In this document: positions 1 to 11,520 of the stretch, piece after piece
Layout of the letters: each line of letters starts with the position of its first letter
Position numbering within the stretch: the stretch's first letter is position 1
Source of the DNA: Chiua virens
Lineage: Eukaryota > Basidiomycota > Agaricomycetes > Boletales > Boletaceae
DNA: 64,000 nucleotides
Assembly: GCA_019787685.1 (NCBI GenBank)
Contig: JAHNUO010000017.1
Span: forward strand, 124,001 to 188,000
Direction: 5' to 3'
Program-made: the position numbers and the translations under genes
The notes under the pieces: model-generated
Seen by the model: only the letters and a program-made list of their open reading frames with translations
Database searches by the model: none
Told to the model about the DNA's origin: nothing

Positions 1-72
1 TAGATATTACGGCGAGGCAGCGAAGAGCTGCGTTGTGTCCGCATTCCCGGAGGTCTTTCTATTATTATCATT

Positions 73-526
73 TCATGTCTTTAAAAAATAAAAACTCCCG
101 ACTCTCCTGAGTTGCGTTCCCTCGTGGCTGAGCGCTGAGCGCTGAACGTTGAACGTTGAACCCCGAGCCCCACGGCGGAATGTGCACAAATGAGGCGTAC
201 GTAGAATATCGTCTATCGATTTGACGGGATCGTATCCCGTTGGGATGCTCATCATGCCGTCCACCAAGCTGTATGGTGTGCCGACCCAATCATCGAAGCT
301 GGAAAAGAACTTCACGGGAGCCTTCGGACCGTAAGCAGAGTACCTGAACGGCGGTCCTTTCCGAATCACACTGATACCTATCATAGGGTGCCTAATCTCC
401 CCTAGATCCCCAGTGGGGTAATTGAGGCAAAATAGAAAAGATTCACCCCAAACCATACCAGCTGACAGCCACTCATATGGAAGCTCAGCGTGGCGTAAAA
501 CTTGGCGAGGCGTTGAGATTTGTCAT
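73..526 (-). CDS. Unidentified protein, partial exon
   Basis: An open frame on the minus strand runs from about 526 to a good GTACGC donor near 195, and then drifts into repeat-like sequence. The stretch from the residues LPYEWLSAGMVWGES to SIDDIL has the balanced composition and codon use of a real exon. No start codon or upstream exon was found, and the gene may continue past the left edge through an intron. I do not recognise the family. The tail after the donor overlaps the 7-bp repeat array at 125-160 and is probably intronic. It could also be a gene fragment carried with repeats. Confidence 0.35.
125..160 (+). repeat. 7-bp-period tandem array (GCTGAGC-type)
   Basis: The plus strand carries GCTGAGC twice, then GCTGAAC, then GTTGAAC-like units, giving a short direct array with a period of about 7 bp. 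A related array, GCTTAGC repeated, lies in the opposite orientation at 2043-2064. Confidence 0.6.
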
Positions 527-1254
527 TCTCGCCCGCACGCGCTTATCCATAAATATTGGCGAATGCAAATTTAGAATGTGAACGTTAAATGATCCGATGT
601 TTGGCAGTTTCAATGGAGGCGTGAGATCTATAGGGTGGTGAAGTGAGGCACGGCAGTTGGCCGCGCAGCCACGGCTACGTCACGAAGCCTGCACGCCATG
701 CTCATGATTCGTGCATAGCTATCTTGCCGGTGGTTACCGGTCATCGCTGGGTCAAGGTCTCGAATCCACTGAGTGACCTGCCAGTGACGCCACTGGCAAT
801 GGAGATGTTGATTATCATTGCTCATGCACATGTGATACATCCTCCTTCTCCAGACTCGGGTGACCGGTGACCAATTGGTTGAACTTGCAGTAGAAGAGAT
901 AAGGTGATCCCATCATGATACTACGTGGGGATCATCCCCAGCCGGAGCCAATAACCTGAGCATACTCTCGCTCGCAAACTTGTAAGTACCGACGCAACTT
1001 ACCCTCCATAAGCACAAGCATATACATCTCTCTGTATGATGGGAATGACTGTTCCTTGATCCCGAGCTCTAGTTTGAAGAGACGAAAAATATATCGTAGT
1101 ATACTATTTCTCGACTCGGATTCCCTGATCAAAGTCAGCTGGGCTCGAATCTTTAAAATTTCGGCGCTGCTACCATATTGACCCCCGGCGGAATCAGAAT
1201 AGTGATACCGCGGCCCGGCCCAAAAACCCCAGGGCCACGGCTTGATAGAGCAAC

Positions 1255-1960
1255 AGCACACGACCGACAAAACGGGTGGCACACAACGCGTGGACGATGC
1301 GACAATGTGTCGCATTGTCGTCACGTCGTGTTCTCAATGCGTCGACGCTGTCGTCGTCGGGTGAGGTGGTACCGTGCATGGTGACAGAGGAGGGGTGAGG
1401 CGCAGGAGGCGAGGTGGAGAGGGAAAAGAGAGGTCATCGTCGTATCGTCACGTCGATGTCGCAGGTAGGTTGGCACGGGTGAACGATGCGACACGTTATC
1501 GCATCGCCGTCGCGTCGTTCCCGTCCTCTTCTCGTCCTGTCATCGTCAGGTGAGGTAGCACAGATCTGAGTGAGGTGTAGGATGCGACGTGGAGAGTAGG
1601 TGGAGAGTCGTCGTCGGCAGTGTGGAGGCACACGACGAGACGACGATGCGACACGTGTCACATCGTCATCTCGTCGTGACGAACCAGCGGGGATGCGGCA
1701 GAAGAAGGTGGGGTGAGGGTGGTGGGGGTGGCATGAAGAGAAAGGGTGTGGCGTGGGAAGTAGGTAGGGGCAACAGAGGTAGGTGGCATGTTGAAAGGTG
1801 ATTGGGTGAAGGTGAAGTGAGGGGGGGCGAGGTGTAGGACGGTGGGGAAGGACTCGGACGAACACGACGCATGGACGATACGACAACGTTGTCGCATCGT
1901 CGCTGTGTTGTGTCGTGTACGTCGGTGTTGTCGCCGTTGTGGACGGGTAGGTGATGATCG
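1255..1960. repeat. Degenerate repeats built on GATGCGACA palindromes
   Basis: Four palindromic cores lie near 1295, 1484, 1646 and 1873. Each is a version of GATGCGACA followed by its reverse complement, for example GACAACGTTGTC at the last core. They are separated by 160-230 bp of purine-rich, G-heavy spacer that repeats GTGAGGT and CGTCGTC words. The units are diverged, so this is an old tandem or dispersed repeat. Long minus-strand frames through it are Pro/Ser/His-rich by-products of the base composition. Confidence 0.6.
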
Positions 1961-2042
1961 ATGAAGTCTATCGCGTTGGGGTACCGGTTCTTGCCCGCGG
2001 CTGGGAATAAAGTTTACAAACCCCAAGATCTCACGGCTTCGG

Positions 2043-2064
2043 GGCTTAGCGCTTAGCGCTTAGA
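2043..2064 (+). repeat. 7-bp-period tandem array (GCTTAGC-type)
   Basis: GCTTAGC is repeated three times in register. Read on the minus strand it resembles the array at 125-160 (TAAGCGC against TGAGCGC), so the two form a loose inverted pair. Confidence 0.55.
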
Positions 2065-3244
2065 TCCAGTGGCTTCTCAAAGTCCCAGGCCGGGCTCCAA
2101 GCCCCTTCCAAGCCCTCGGCGCCAATATCTCCATTCACTAGTACTACTCTCAGAGGGAGTACGTAAGCAGGAGCCTTAGGCTGAGGTAGTATGTATATGC
2201 ACGTGGGGTATGGCATATGTGGAAGGTGTGCGCTGGATGTTTGAACGTTTGAACTGTGTTACTAGTACAGGTCCAGAGATTTGGCACCACGCCAACTTGA
2301 GACTGCCACTCAGGGGGGTGACGTGTCACGAAAATCTTGGTCTTTCCGTCGACGTTTGATGACCGACAGACCAAAAGTTTTGTGAACCCGGCCCATAGAG
2401 ACGCTAATATGATGCTATGCAGCTTGACGGCAGCGGAGTGCCTTTAACAGGAAAGTCACGAGAATACACGCAAGTAGCCTCGTGTCATAATCGAACCGGC
2501 AGTGCTGGGTACACCGTGGTCTTAGAGCACAACAACGCGAGTCCGGGGAACAAACAGGGCCGTTGAACAGTTGACGTTGAGCCTGGACCAAGTGACCAAA
2601 CACACTGGGATCTCCCACGGATGCACAGGGCAATCTCCGCACGTTGGTTAGTGCCTAGCCCCAGATCAGGTACTTAAACGGCCGCTGACATGTCATGCAG
2701 TCCATCATCCAACATGAAAGTTGATAACTCAGACATTGTTGGGTGGGCTAGATTACTGGTACACTAAGAAACGTCGCTTATTGCCTTGCAACTTCTCCTG
2801 CTCGCCCAATCCCAAGTTCCGCCCTTGCCATGCTCCGGATCACAGCGGTAATGGTTAGTGCTCTCAACGCATGTGATGACCATCCTGACCATCCTGCCCT
2901 TTTCTGTACTCATCCAGAGAATGACCGAACTAGGGAATCCGTTATGCTACCGAAACAATCCGCTGATACCACAGCTTGGCAAGCCACAATCTGGGGGGTT
3001 GCGATGATCTAGGTATCATTTTGCTAATTTTCACCATGACTACAATGGCATTCTCCGATCTGTTTCTTCTCCATCCGAAAAAGACGTGATCCAATCTAGG
3101 CATATTCCTAGAATCCGTAAGGTCGCCCAAAGAGGTTTCCGGCCACACCAGGTTTTTGAACATGAGCTTGTCCGGTAACTGATAAAAGGCAGGTGATATG
3201 TTCTTCACTCGGCCAGTGCAAGAAATCTACTCTCAACTTGAGCC

Positions 3245-3958
3245 ATGGCAGATATCTCCTTCAATGCGCATGGATTTTATGATAATCACTCAAATCCATC
3301 AGTCGAGTCGGTCGCTCCTGCCCAGTACGCCCAGTACATTCAGTTGGTCTTCACTGCGTTTCCGTTGTGTCACATAATCCTTACCATTGCACAGTGATCT
3401 CGCACAAGTAATGCCAGAAGGAGTAAATGTTACTTACGAGGTAAGTATTGCCGTCTCCTCCAGGACGCTTCATAGAGCATCTTTATTTCAGCAATTTCCT
3501 GTTGACGGATCAAACAACTCGGCCATAGACATCCCACAGACATTCATTCAGGACTGGACACCGGAGGTGCCTGGACCCTTTCCTTTGCCGAACCTCGCAT
3601 TTACCTAACTTTTCTTCCAAAGGATACAATCGAATTAATCGGATATGGTATCGACGAAACGGAACTTGTCTGTCAGTGGGTAGTGCAAGGTGGAACCTGC
3701 GATGACAGAGTGAAGGTCAGAGACCTCAAGGTTCACTTAGAAAATCAACATGGCATCATCTCCAACTCAGAGAGGTATCCATGCCTTTGGTTGGAATGTG
3801 AATTTGGGCGTAACCGAATGATGAGAAAGTATGCTCTTGAAAGGCACCTAAGGGAACAACACACTCCCTTGAGGTGGATATGCCCCACCTGCGAGGTGAC
3901 ATTTTCGAGAAAATCAAGCTTAATGGACCATCGCCAGCGATGCCCAGGTCAAGGGTAG
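3245..3958 (+). CDS. Small C2H2 zinc-finger protein (family member 1)
   Basis: A likely nuclear DNA-binding protein of about 180 residues in four exons: 3245-3333 (or -3324), 3395-3440, 3492-3566 and 3623-3958. Phases agree across all three introns. The last exon holds three zinc-finger-like modules. The first is CQW-type with widely spaced cysteines, the second starts CLWLEC and ends HLREQH, and the third is C-x2-C-x12-H-x3-C, so it is C2HC. The ATG at 3245 is chosen because it opens the only frame that joins the downstream exons. Two alternative first donors (3325, 3334) differ by 9 nt. It belongs with the genes at 14433, 19533 and 21466. Targets are unknown. Confidence 0.75.
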
Positions 3959-4313
3959 TGTTTCAATTCTTGCTTCCTGCCAACTCTTTCAGAAAGAGAA
4001 GAGTCTTTGAGTCATGGTCAATTTAGACGCAATACTGTACTAGTATACAAACTATACACATGCAATAAGCCCATTCATATTATTGGTTTTGCGATCTTTT
4101 TATCGATTGTCGGGCCGCGGGTACGCTGAATATAAACTTGATGGACTCGGAGCATCAAACCAGAGCAGCTGGAAGAGAACCGGCCGTAGTATCAGTGCCT
4201 CCATGCAATCATTAAACTCGGAACCTGAAACCATATGTCGCGGGAAGGAACAAACCTCAAAGCATTCATAGCGAGATCTCGAGAGGATCTAGCCAATTGC
4301 AGGCCGACGAGTA

Positions 4314-5463
4314 TTGCAAGCACTGACATCGTGGATTGCGTATTTATGTAAAGTTGTGAAGAACACTTGCGAAATGCGACTAAGTAATGTGATTAGTAGG
4401 TGCCACTGTATATCGACTCGGACTGTACGTTCTCCTTATTGTCCGAATCTTCACGAGGTCTTCAACGATGCTTTAGCTTTAGCTGGAGAGACTGAGGCAA
4501 ACACTAATGACAGCCCGGTGACTAGCCGCCGCGGCGTCACCAAGTTCTGGATGGCGATCGGAGCTGCACTCCAGGAGCTCTTCACTAAAGACTCAAATAA
4601 AGCTGGAATATCCTGAAGCCTTCTTCAGCGAGTCACGGTGATTTTCAACAAATGGTGGAAGGAGTTTTTCAGCAGTGACATGTACTTTACTACCTTTGCC
4701 GTTGATCCATGTACGTAGTACTTAGTAGTACACTTCATTGACTGGAGGACAAGTGACACAATATTGACTGTTTAATCACGCCGCACACGATTCACTTAGG
4801 CTATCCACCTTCAGATTTCATCATGAAGCCTTGATTAGCTCCTCCAACGATCCGAATCCCACCAAGGAACCTGAATGTGAATACCACCGAGTCCACTCGA
4901 GCTGCGTTTTACTGGCAGCGGCCACACAGCCACATCTTCCCAGCCCTGTTCCCCTTGCTTATGAGCGAGTCAAAAAGTTCCTCAAAGATATGCTTCGCAG
5001 TCACTTTAAATATCATGAGGCAAACCCTGATGTCATTGACCAGCTCTACAATCTTGTGAATGAGCTCACGCCTGCTACCATTGTGAGCCATGAATGGCCG
5101 TTTGATGTTGAAGCACTTGCAATGCCGATTTGCTACGTAATATGTACATACATCAGATGTTCAGGCACTAGATAATAGAGATGACATGGGTCTTCGCATG
5201 GCGTGGCTGTGTAGTAGACAAGATTCATCATGATATCTCCAGAGATCGACTTCGGTCAGCGTGGGCCTCGAGTGTGGGGTCATGCAACTGGCCATAATGC
5301 TATAATATTGGTCCTTCCATCCCTCGAACCCCTCAAAACCGGAGTCCATAGAATCGTCTTAGAGGTGACCCTAGTACGGGAATCTCTGTCATGCGGTGAC
5401 GAATTTAATATCCACGAAGGTGCCGATTCGATTGGTTACGGATCGCAAGACATGATTAGCTGA
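4314..5463 (+). pseudogene. Unidentified multi-exon gene with in-frame stop
   Basis: Coding-like exons follow one another in phase: 4314-4710, 4829-5136 and 5218-5463, with donors GTACGT (4711) and GTAATA (5137) and acceptors before 4829 and 5218. Readable parts include the residues VTVIFNKWWKEFF, YERVKKFLKDML and LPSLEPLKTGVHR. One frame runs through the first block but is cut by TGA at 4614-4616, so the gene is either damaged or has an intron I could not place. The true start is unclear; 4314 is only the first usable codon of that frame. I do not recognise the family. Confidence 0.35.
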
Positions 5464-5664
5464 AAATGAAGGACAAGTGCCTCAGCCGAGAAAGACTGTC
5501 GAGTGCTGCGTGAAATGAATGAAGTTCACTAGAGAACAGGATACAAGATTAATGCTAAGACCCATCGTGACAACGGATGTGCTATTCGCGGTTTGTGATA
5601 TCTTCTTCCAATGTAACATTCCTCTTCCGATGCGACAACGCCTGGCGATCATGGTAGGGGAACT

Positions 5665-6246
5665 TTAAAAAGTGCTGCCTTCGGGTGGTTGGGGTAACTT
5701 TCTATTGTTGAAAGACCCCATCTCCCTGGAACGATGGTCATCAGACACCCAGAAAGAATGACAAGAAGCTAATTCACCTCCTTATGCCAACCAAGATGGT
5801 CTCTATGCTACTATCTCTTCCCCATTGCGCGAGGACACCCAGCTTGGCAGGATCAACTTTTCCATCCGTTTGATTGACAAAAGGCAGATTAACGCGAGAC
5901 AAGAACTGCACGGTAGGTGGTTTCTCCGGGTAGGAATCGCCACAGTGGATCTTGAGGCTGTAGATACGATTCTCGTGAACAGTCTGGAGCAAGATCAGCT
6001 TGCGATATCACGAATCGGGACCTCCTTGCACTACAACTCACATGTCCAGGGCCAATGATGGTTCCGTTCCAATTGCTCATCAGAATATCATCGCTGTCCT
6101 CCAAGCCATACGAGCAAGAGCCGTCGCCGATACCTTTCTCGCCCTTTTCGAGCTCCTCGAGGAGACGGAAGTTCCGTGGAACTGGACACGCCTGAGTTAG
6201 CACAACGTACGTAGTCTAGCGTTAAAAATGAGGTACCCTTGGCCAT
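5665..6246 (-). CDS. MMS2: Ubiquitin-conjugating enzyme variant MMS2
   Basis: A catalytically inactive E2 variant that pairs with Ubc13 to build Lys63-linked ubiquitin chains, used in error-free DNA damage tolerance. Four exons (6237-6246, 6042-6181, 5778-5983, 5665-5725) join cleanly into 138 residues, the usual length. Family blocks are plain: [17 protein letters not shown] at the N-terminus, YPEKPP in the middle, [11 protein letters not shown], and the C-terminal [13 protein letters not shown]. As expected for the family, there is no active-site cysteine. The first exon is only 10 nt (Met-Ala-Lys plus one base). The gene is divergent from HSE1 with 194 bp between start codons, so they probably share a promoter. 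Confidence 0.95.
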
Positions 6247-6440
6247 GGCGTGCAGGGAGAAACAAAGTGACGGAATGTAGAAAGAAGGGAGTGTGCGAGT
6301 TCCACGCTCCAATCATGGCAATGCGTACCGACACTGCCTCACGCAGTGACTACTGACTACTACTACGGGAGTCCTCAAGATCTCTATCATCACCAACCAC
6401 TACCACAGCGAGCTCGACACTGCGCTGAAAAGCGTCTGCA
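6247..6440. promoter_or_regulatory. Bidirectional MMS2/HSE1 promoter region
   Basis: The 194 bp between the two divergent start codons must hold both core promoters and 5' leaders. No clear TATA box is visible. I infer the role from position alone. Confidence 0.45.
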
Positions 6441-9185
6441 ATGTTCAAAGCCGGTCAGACAAACCCATATGATGATATTGTCGGTGCGTTATCACCAATC
6501 TCGCGATGACCATCGACCGACATGGAAATCTCCATACCCCACACGTATAGCGAAAGCTACGGACGAGAATTTGACAGGCGAGAACTGGGAGGTCGTTCTC
6601 AACGTCTGCGACAAAGTACAAGATGATGGCGAATCTGGGTAATACTCTTTCTCGCAGTCCAACCATCGCCCTAACATCCCATCGCTACAGTGCTCGCAAT
6701 GTCATCGCTTCCGTCATCAAACGACTCGCACACCGCAGTCCGAATGTCCAACTCTATGCACTTTCTCTCGCAGAATCTCTTTCCAAGAACTGTGGGATCG
6801 ATCTTCACCGCGAGCTTGCGTCACGCGCGTTCACTCAAGCTCTCGAGAAGCTCATCACTGATCGGGTACACCATTCTTAGATCCAGATCCTAGGAAACAT
6901 GTTCTAACAATACATTTATTTAAGACCACACACGACAAAGTTCGCAAGAGAGCTTTGAACCTGGTCGCCGTGTGGACAGTCGAGTTCGAAAGGGACCCTT
7001 CCCTGGGTGTTATGGAAGAGTCTTACAACAACTTGAAAACAAAAAGTGAGGTTTCTTTATTGTGCTTTTTTGTCGGTGGCTGACATGCATCTAAAGATTA
7101 CAAGTTTCAGCCGCCGGAAGAACCTGCTCCGCCCGCAGTTGACGATGAGGTGCGGCGCAGGGAGGAGGAGGAACTCCAACGCGTGTTGGAGATGTCTATG
7201 CATGATAAAGGCGGTAGAACCGGGTACAGTGAATTCTCGGCGCAGTCAAGTGGCGCCAGTGGCTCGGGCTCGAGAGCTGGTCCCAGTACCAATCACTCCC
7301 CAGGAATTGCTCATCCCTCAGGCTATGTGCCTGCGCAGAATATTCAGAGACCCGCCGCATCGTCCACTTCATCCCTACCTTCGCAATCAGTCGCCGTGCC
7401 AGTACCCGCATCTATCGTGGTCACTCGTGTCAAGGCTCTGCATACTTTTGAGCCCACTGAACCGGGAGAACTCGCTTTTGAAAAGGGCGATATCATCAAA
7501 GTCGTTGATCGTGGCTACAAAGATTGGTGGCGCGGCCAGTTGAAGGGGAGGACCGGAATATTTCCTGTCAACTATGTGGTCTGTTGTTTTTCTTGTTCGA
7601 TTGTCACTTTACCTGATCAGGCTTCCCAGGAACCTTTGCCAGAGCCATCCGCGGTCGAACTTGCACGAGAGGCAGAGCAAGAAGCATCTGTCTTTGCACA
7701 GGCTGCTAATGTCGATAGGTTGCTGACAATGCTTCGTGGCGTAGATTCCTCCGGAGCAAACCTTGCAGATAATGAAGAGATACAGGTTCGAGAGTCCTGG
7801 CATTTCTCACAATGTTGTCCTAAGTCGTTACGGCAGGAATTATATCGTTCTTGCATGGCTCTTAGGCCGAAGATCGTCAAGCTTATCGACAAGTATAGCC
7901 AGAAACGAGGTGGGAGCCTTTGAGCTTCATTAGGAGAATATCTCGATAACCTCACTCAGCCGATCTCGTGTCAATGAACGAAAGCTTTGTCAAAGCGCGG
8001 GTCATCTTTGATCGGATGATGGAGGACAGCCTTGCAAGACATGCTGGGAGTACGTACCTCACTTTATTCGTCGACGCGCGATTCACATCCAGACAAGTGT
8101 ACGAAGTCGCCCCTCGTCCAGACTATAGCCACGGACAAGCACCTTACGTTCCCCAAGAGTATTCTCAGGCGCCATACGGCTTCCCCGCTCACACACCAGG
8201 CTTTGAACACCAACCTCCCCTACATCAGCCTCCTTACGGCTATGCCCCGGCAGGCTACCCAGAGAGCTCGTTCCCACAGCACCACGGAGATCCAGGATAT
8301 GGCGTTGGACAGGGATACAGTCCCGGAGCTCCTCAACCATACGGTGGATCTGCCCCGCGGCCTGCGCGGTCCCCTTATTCCCAGCAACAATCCCAGCCCC
8401 AGCTTCAGCCTCAGCCACAATCCCAGCTCCAGCCCCAACTACAACCTCAACCGGAACCTCAGCCTCAGTTTCAACCTCAACAACAGCAACAGTACCACGC
8501 CTCGACAGTTGAAGTTGCTCAAGCACAGCCCCAGGGTCAGAGTCACCTTGGTCCTGAGCAGTCAGGTCCACCATACGTGTATGATCCTCGCACCACATAT
8601 GCAGATTCAAACGTTCAAGCATGGGCGCAATATTACGCCCAAGGAGGCAAAGATCTCACTGGAGCTGTCTACTTCTTCTCAGTGCCCGGGGTGACTGATG
8701 CCCCGCCAGATGTCTCCCCGCAAGGTTCAATTCAGGTAGAACAAGGCGCTAATATTCAACCCCCAAGACAGTCGGTCTCGCCCGAACAACCCATGTCTCA
8801 GCCCCAAGTGGCGTCCCAGCCAACCGTTACCGGCCAAACCTCCTATTTCCCTCCTGCTTCTTCTGCACCACAACCTCAAGGATCATATGGGTATCACGCT
8901 GATGCTTCTGATGCTGCGCCACTACCGGTGGGGGCGGGAGCACAGTACAGTTACTCATCCGCTCAAACCGTTGCCCACTCTCCGCTGGGTCCCGGGCCTA
9001 CGTACGGGGGAGGTCCAGGGAGTGGGAGTGGTCATGGACATAGCTCGTCCCCGGGATATGGGCAAGGAACAGGGTACGATTACGGTGTTGGAGCTCTACA
9101 GCATCAGTTCTCGGAGATGGGTGTTGGATCTGGGGCAGGAGTACAGCAGCACGCATACACAGCGACTGGGGGTGCTCCGTCTTAG
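6441..9185 (+). CDS. HSE1: ESCRT-0 subunit HSE1 (STAM-like)
   Basis: ESCRT-0 component that with Vps27 binds ubiquitinated cargo on endosomes for sorting into multivesicular bodies. Exons: 6441-6483, 6551-6638, 6691-6865, 6925-7045, 7097-7578, 7621-7785, 7837-7909, 7960-8053 and 8093-9185, giving 777 residues. Domains in order: VHS (about 5-140), a ubiquitin-interacting motif around 165-185 (REEEELQRVLEMSM), SH3 (about 255-303; ALHTF, WWRG, GIFPVNYV), a coiled GAT-like region (about 310-410), and a long Pro/Gln/Tyr/Gly-rich tail with a Q/P tract encoded at about 8380-8495. The last intron (8054-8092, 39 nt) is in frame and may be retained. No frameshift is seen. Confidence 0.95.
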
Positions 9186-9266
9186 ATAAAGAATGCATTT
9201 CTCATCACAGCCAGCAAGGTGAAAACAGTATGAACTAGAGTGTGCTCGTGGATGTACTTCTCGGAC

Positions 9267-9280
9267 AAACCCTAACCCTA
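9267..9280 (+). promoter_or_regulatory. Telobox-like motif upstream of CWC27
   Basis: AAACCCTAACCCTA lies 65 bp before the CWC27 start codon. An almost identical motif sits 111 bp before UBC6 (41246-41260). Telobox motifs of this form are known promoter elements in plants and some fungi; a regulatory role here is inference. Confidence 0.45.
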
Positions 9281-9344
9281 TTCCGGATTTGTTCTCTTTG
9301 TCTACGTTTCGGCAAGTGTAGTTAGTCAAATAGCAGTCACCTGA

Positions 9345-11520
9345 ATGGCTCTACCAACTAACGGGCGCGTTATTCTTGATACTACCGTCGGCGAGATTGA
9401 CATTGAATTGTGGTCAAGGGTACGTATGAGGGTATCCATACATGGTTCTGAATCTGGGCTCAAACTGTGGTGTACTACCAGGAAACACCGAAAGCATGCC
9501 GGAATTTCATAGCACTCGCGCTCGAGGGTGTGTACAACCACACTCCACAAGTTGGCGGCAGCTGACCTCGCGTTATCTGACAGGATACTATGATGGTATC
9601 ATTTTCCACAGGTACGAATGTTGGATCTATGAAGCACGGCCATACCCACCGATCCCTACTCTCTTCTTCGCCACTGCAGGGTCGTTCCCGGTTTTCTCGT
9701 GCAGACTGGAGACAGAACAGGTACCGGCGCAGGTGGAGAGTCTGTCTATGGTGGTGCGTCGCCCATCTATTCATTCCTTGGACGCGGAAAAACACGCTTG
9801 ACATGGTTCTTACGCGTTTTCAGAGCCGTTTGAAGATGAAATCCACCCGCGGTTGCGGTTTGCGCACCGCGGACTGGTGGCGATGGCGAACAATGGAACC
9901 AAGAACTCGAATGACTCGCAGTTCTTTATCACGCTCGGTATAGGTTCCCGTCGGGATTACTGTCTGTGGTCGTCGGAGGACTGACACGTGTGATCGTTTA
10001 CACCAGACCGAGCGGACGAGCTACAGGGGAAACATACGCTATTCGGGAGGGTCGTCGGTGACACGCTGTATAGTACGTTTTCCGGCCGTCTCGACCATCC
10101 CTCGAACCTCACGTGTCACTTCCTCAGATGTCTTGAAGATCGGAGAGATGGGTAAGTATTCGTGCTACTTTTGTCAAGGGTTTCAAAACGACAGTTCATC
10201 AATAGAATTGGATGAGAACGAAAGACCACTCTAGTACGTATTTGTTTTCTCGTCCACCTCTGGATGACCCGGTTCAACCCCGACTGAACCCGACGCAATC
10301 TCTAGCCCGCCCAAGATCAAGTCGGTTTCCATCGTCGATAACCCCTTTCCCGAGATCGTGCCGCGCATCACAGCCGCCGAGAAACGTGCACAGCAACGGG
10401 CTCGTGAAGCTGCGCAACGTGAGCGGGAAGAAGCGGAACGGCGCAAGGGTGCCAAAAAGTCTGTGACACGCCTTGCGCTTACGGCGTCGTTTGTCAGTTC
10501 ATCGACCGACCCTGCTTTCAGGAACGTGAATTTGCTGAGCTTTGGAGATGATGAAGACGCAGAGGACGAGCGATGGGGAAGCCGTCGTCCGGAAGAAAAA
10601 GGACATGGCGCGGCCCGATTGTGAGCGGGTTGCGCGTTGGAAATAGACCACGCTCTGACGTGCCTGTTCGGATTTGCAGTGATCGACGACCCGCGAGCTT
10701 TGCCAACAATGATGCCAGACATTCTGAAGTCCCCTCCACCCAAAGTAGTCGAGGAGGAAAGGAAACATAGTACTGGGAGTCCCCCAGTGGCATCGTCGAA
10801 AGTGAGTTCTAACGCTTATTTGCGCGAAATAGTGCCAATAAAATTCGCGAAGGACAAGGGGAAGAAGGGGAAAGATACTGATATATCCAAGATTAGGGAA
10901 AAGCATGCAGAGGACAAGGCTAGGTACACAGCATTTCACGCTTTACTCTTGATAGTATTGACCCACTTGGCACCGTGCGCAGTGATACCCGCCGGTCTGA
11001 AATCGAGAAGATGGAAGCTGAAATACGAAAGCTCACTCGGCGACGTGAGGGCGGTGAGGACAGTGACGAGGAGGCAGAGAGGAAGAAGGCGAAGACGCAA
11101 AAGTCCTATTTAGCGGAAGAGCTTGCGAAGTACGCCAAGGGCCGAGGGTTACACAGGAAGGGGAAGGGACGGAAAGATGAAGGGGATGTGCTGGTAGCGT
11201 TAAACAACTTCAGGGGTATGCTGCAAGCGTCATCGACGTCAACGTGGGGCATAGATGACGGCGAAGACGCGCCGGATGGAGAGGTGGAAGGGGAAGGAGG
11301 TACAAAGCTTCAAGATGAGGGTATGGAAGTGGATGATGACAGAGGCTTCATGAATCATGCTCTCCACTTCCCGAAGGACGACGGAGAAGAGACCCGTAAG
11401 GCTGAACGCGATTACGAGGTCATTGATCCGAGACAGCGTGGTGCAAGGGCAAGAGAAGAAGAGAAAGAGAGAAAGCGTGCGAATAGGGGAAGAGGTGGAT
11501 TCGGCCGCCCAAAGTGGTAG
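9345..11520 (+). CDS. CWC27: Spliceosome cyclophilin CWC27, with a +1 frameshift
   Basis: A cyclophilin-type peptidyl-prolyl isomerase relative found in activated spliceosomes. Twelve exons are visible: 9345-9419, 9482-9527, 9584-9611, 9680-9753, 9824-9937, 10007-10072, 10128-10151, 10206-10233, 10306-10458, 10522-10620, 10680-10923 and 10983-11520, about 495 residues. The N-terminal third is the cyclophilin domain (GYYDGIIFHR, VPGFLVQTGD, HRGLVAMANNG, NDSQFFITL). The rest is charged, with NVNLLSFGDDED and the terminal FGRPKW. Exon 10 contains one base too many near 10571: the frame before it reads LLSFGDDEDAEDE and the next frame reads EAVVRKKKDMARPD. This is either an assembly error or an inactivating mutation. 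The gene is the left edge of a tandem duplication. Confidence 0.9.

Larger units (their letters stand above)
527..3244. other. Gene-poor left region
   Basis: Apart from the palindromic repeat tract (about 1255-1960) and the 7-bp array near 2043, I find no convincing exon. Open frames here are short and have no recognisable product, no family match and no consistent splice signals. Confidence 0.5.

Noticed and set aside
1434..2026. Long minus-strand frames rich in Pro, Ser, Thr and His
   Set aside because: They follow the base composition of the palindromic repeat tract and have no domains or splice context.
7579..7620. In-frame read-through of the 42-nt HSE1 intron as coding
   Set aside because: It would insert a Cys-rich stretch right after the SH3 end; GT-AG sites and the conserved family junction support removal.
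8083..8622. Minus-strand frame opposite the HSE1 tail rich in Glu, Val, Gly and Ala
   Set aside because: It is the antisense shadow of the Pro/Gln repeat region of HSE1.
9267..9280. CCCTAA repeats as a telomere remnant
   Set aside because: Only two units, in unique DNA next to an active gene; a promoter motif is the simpler reading.
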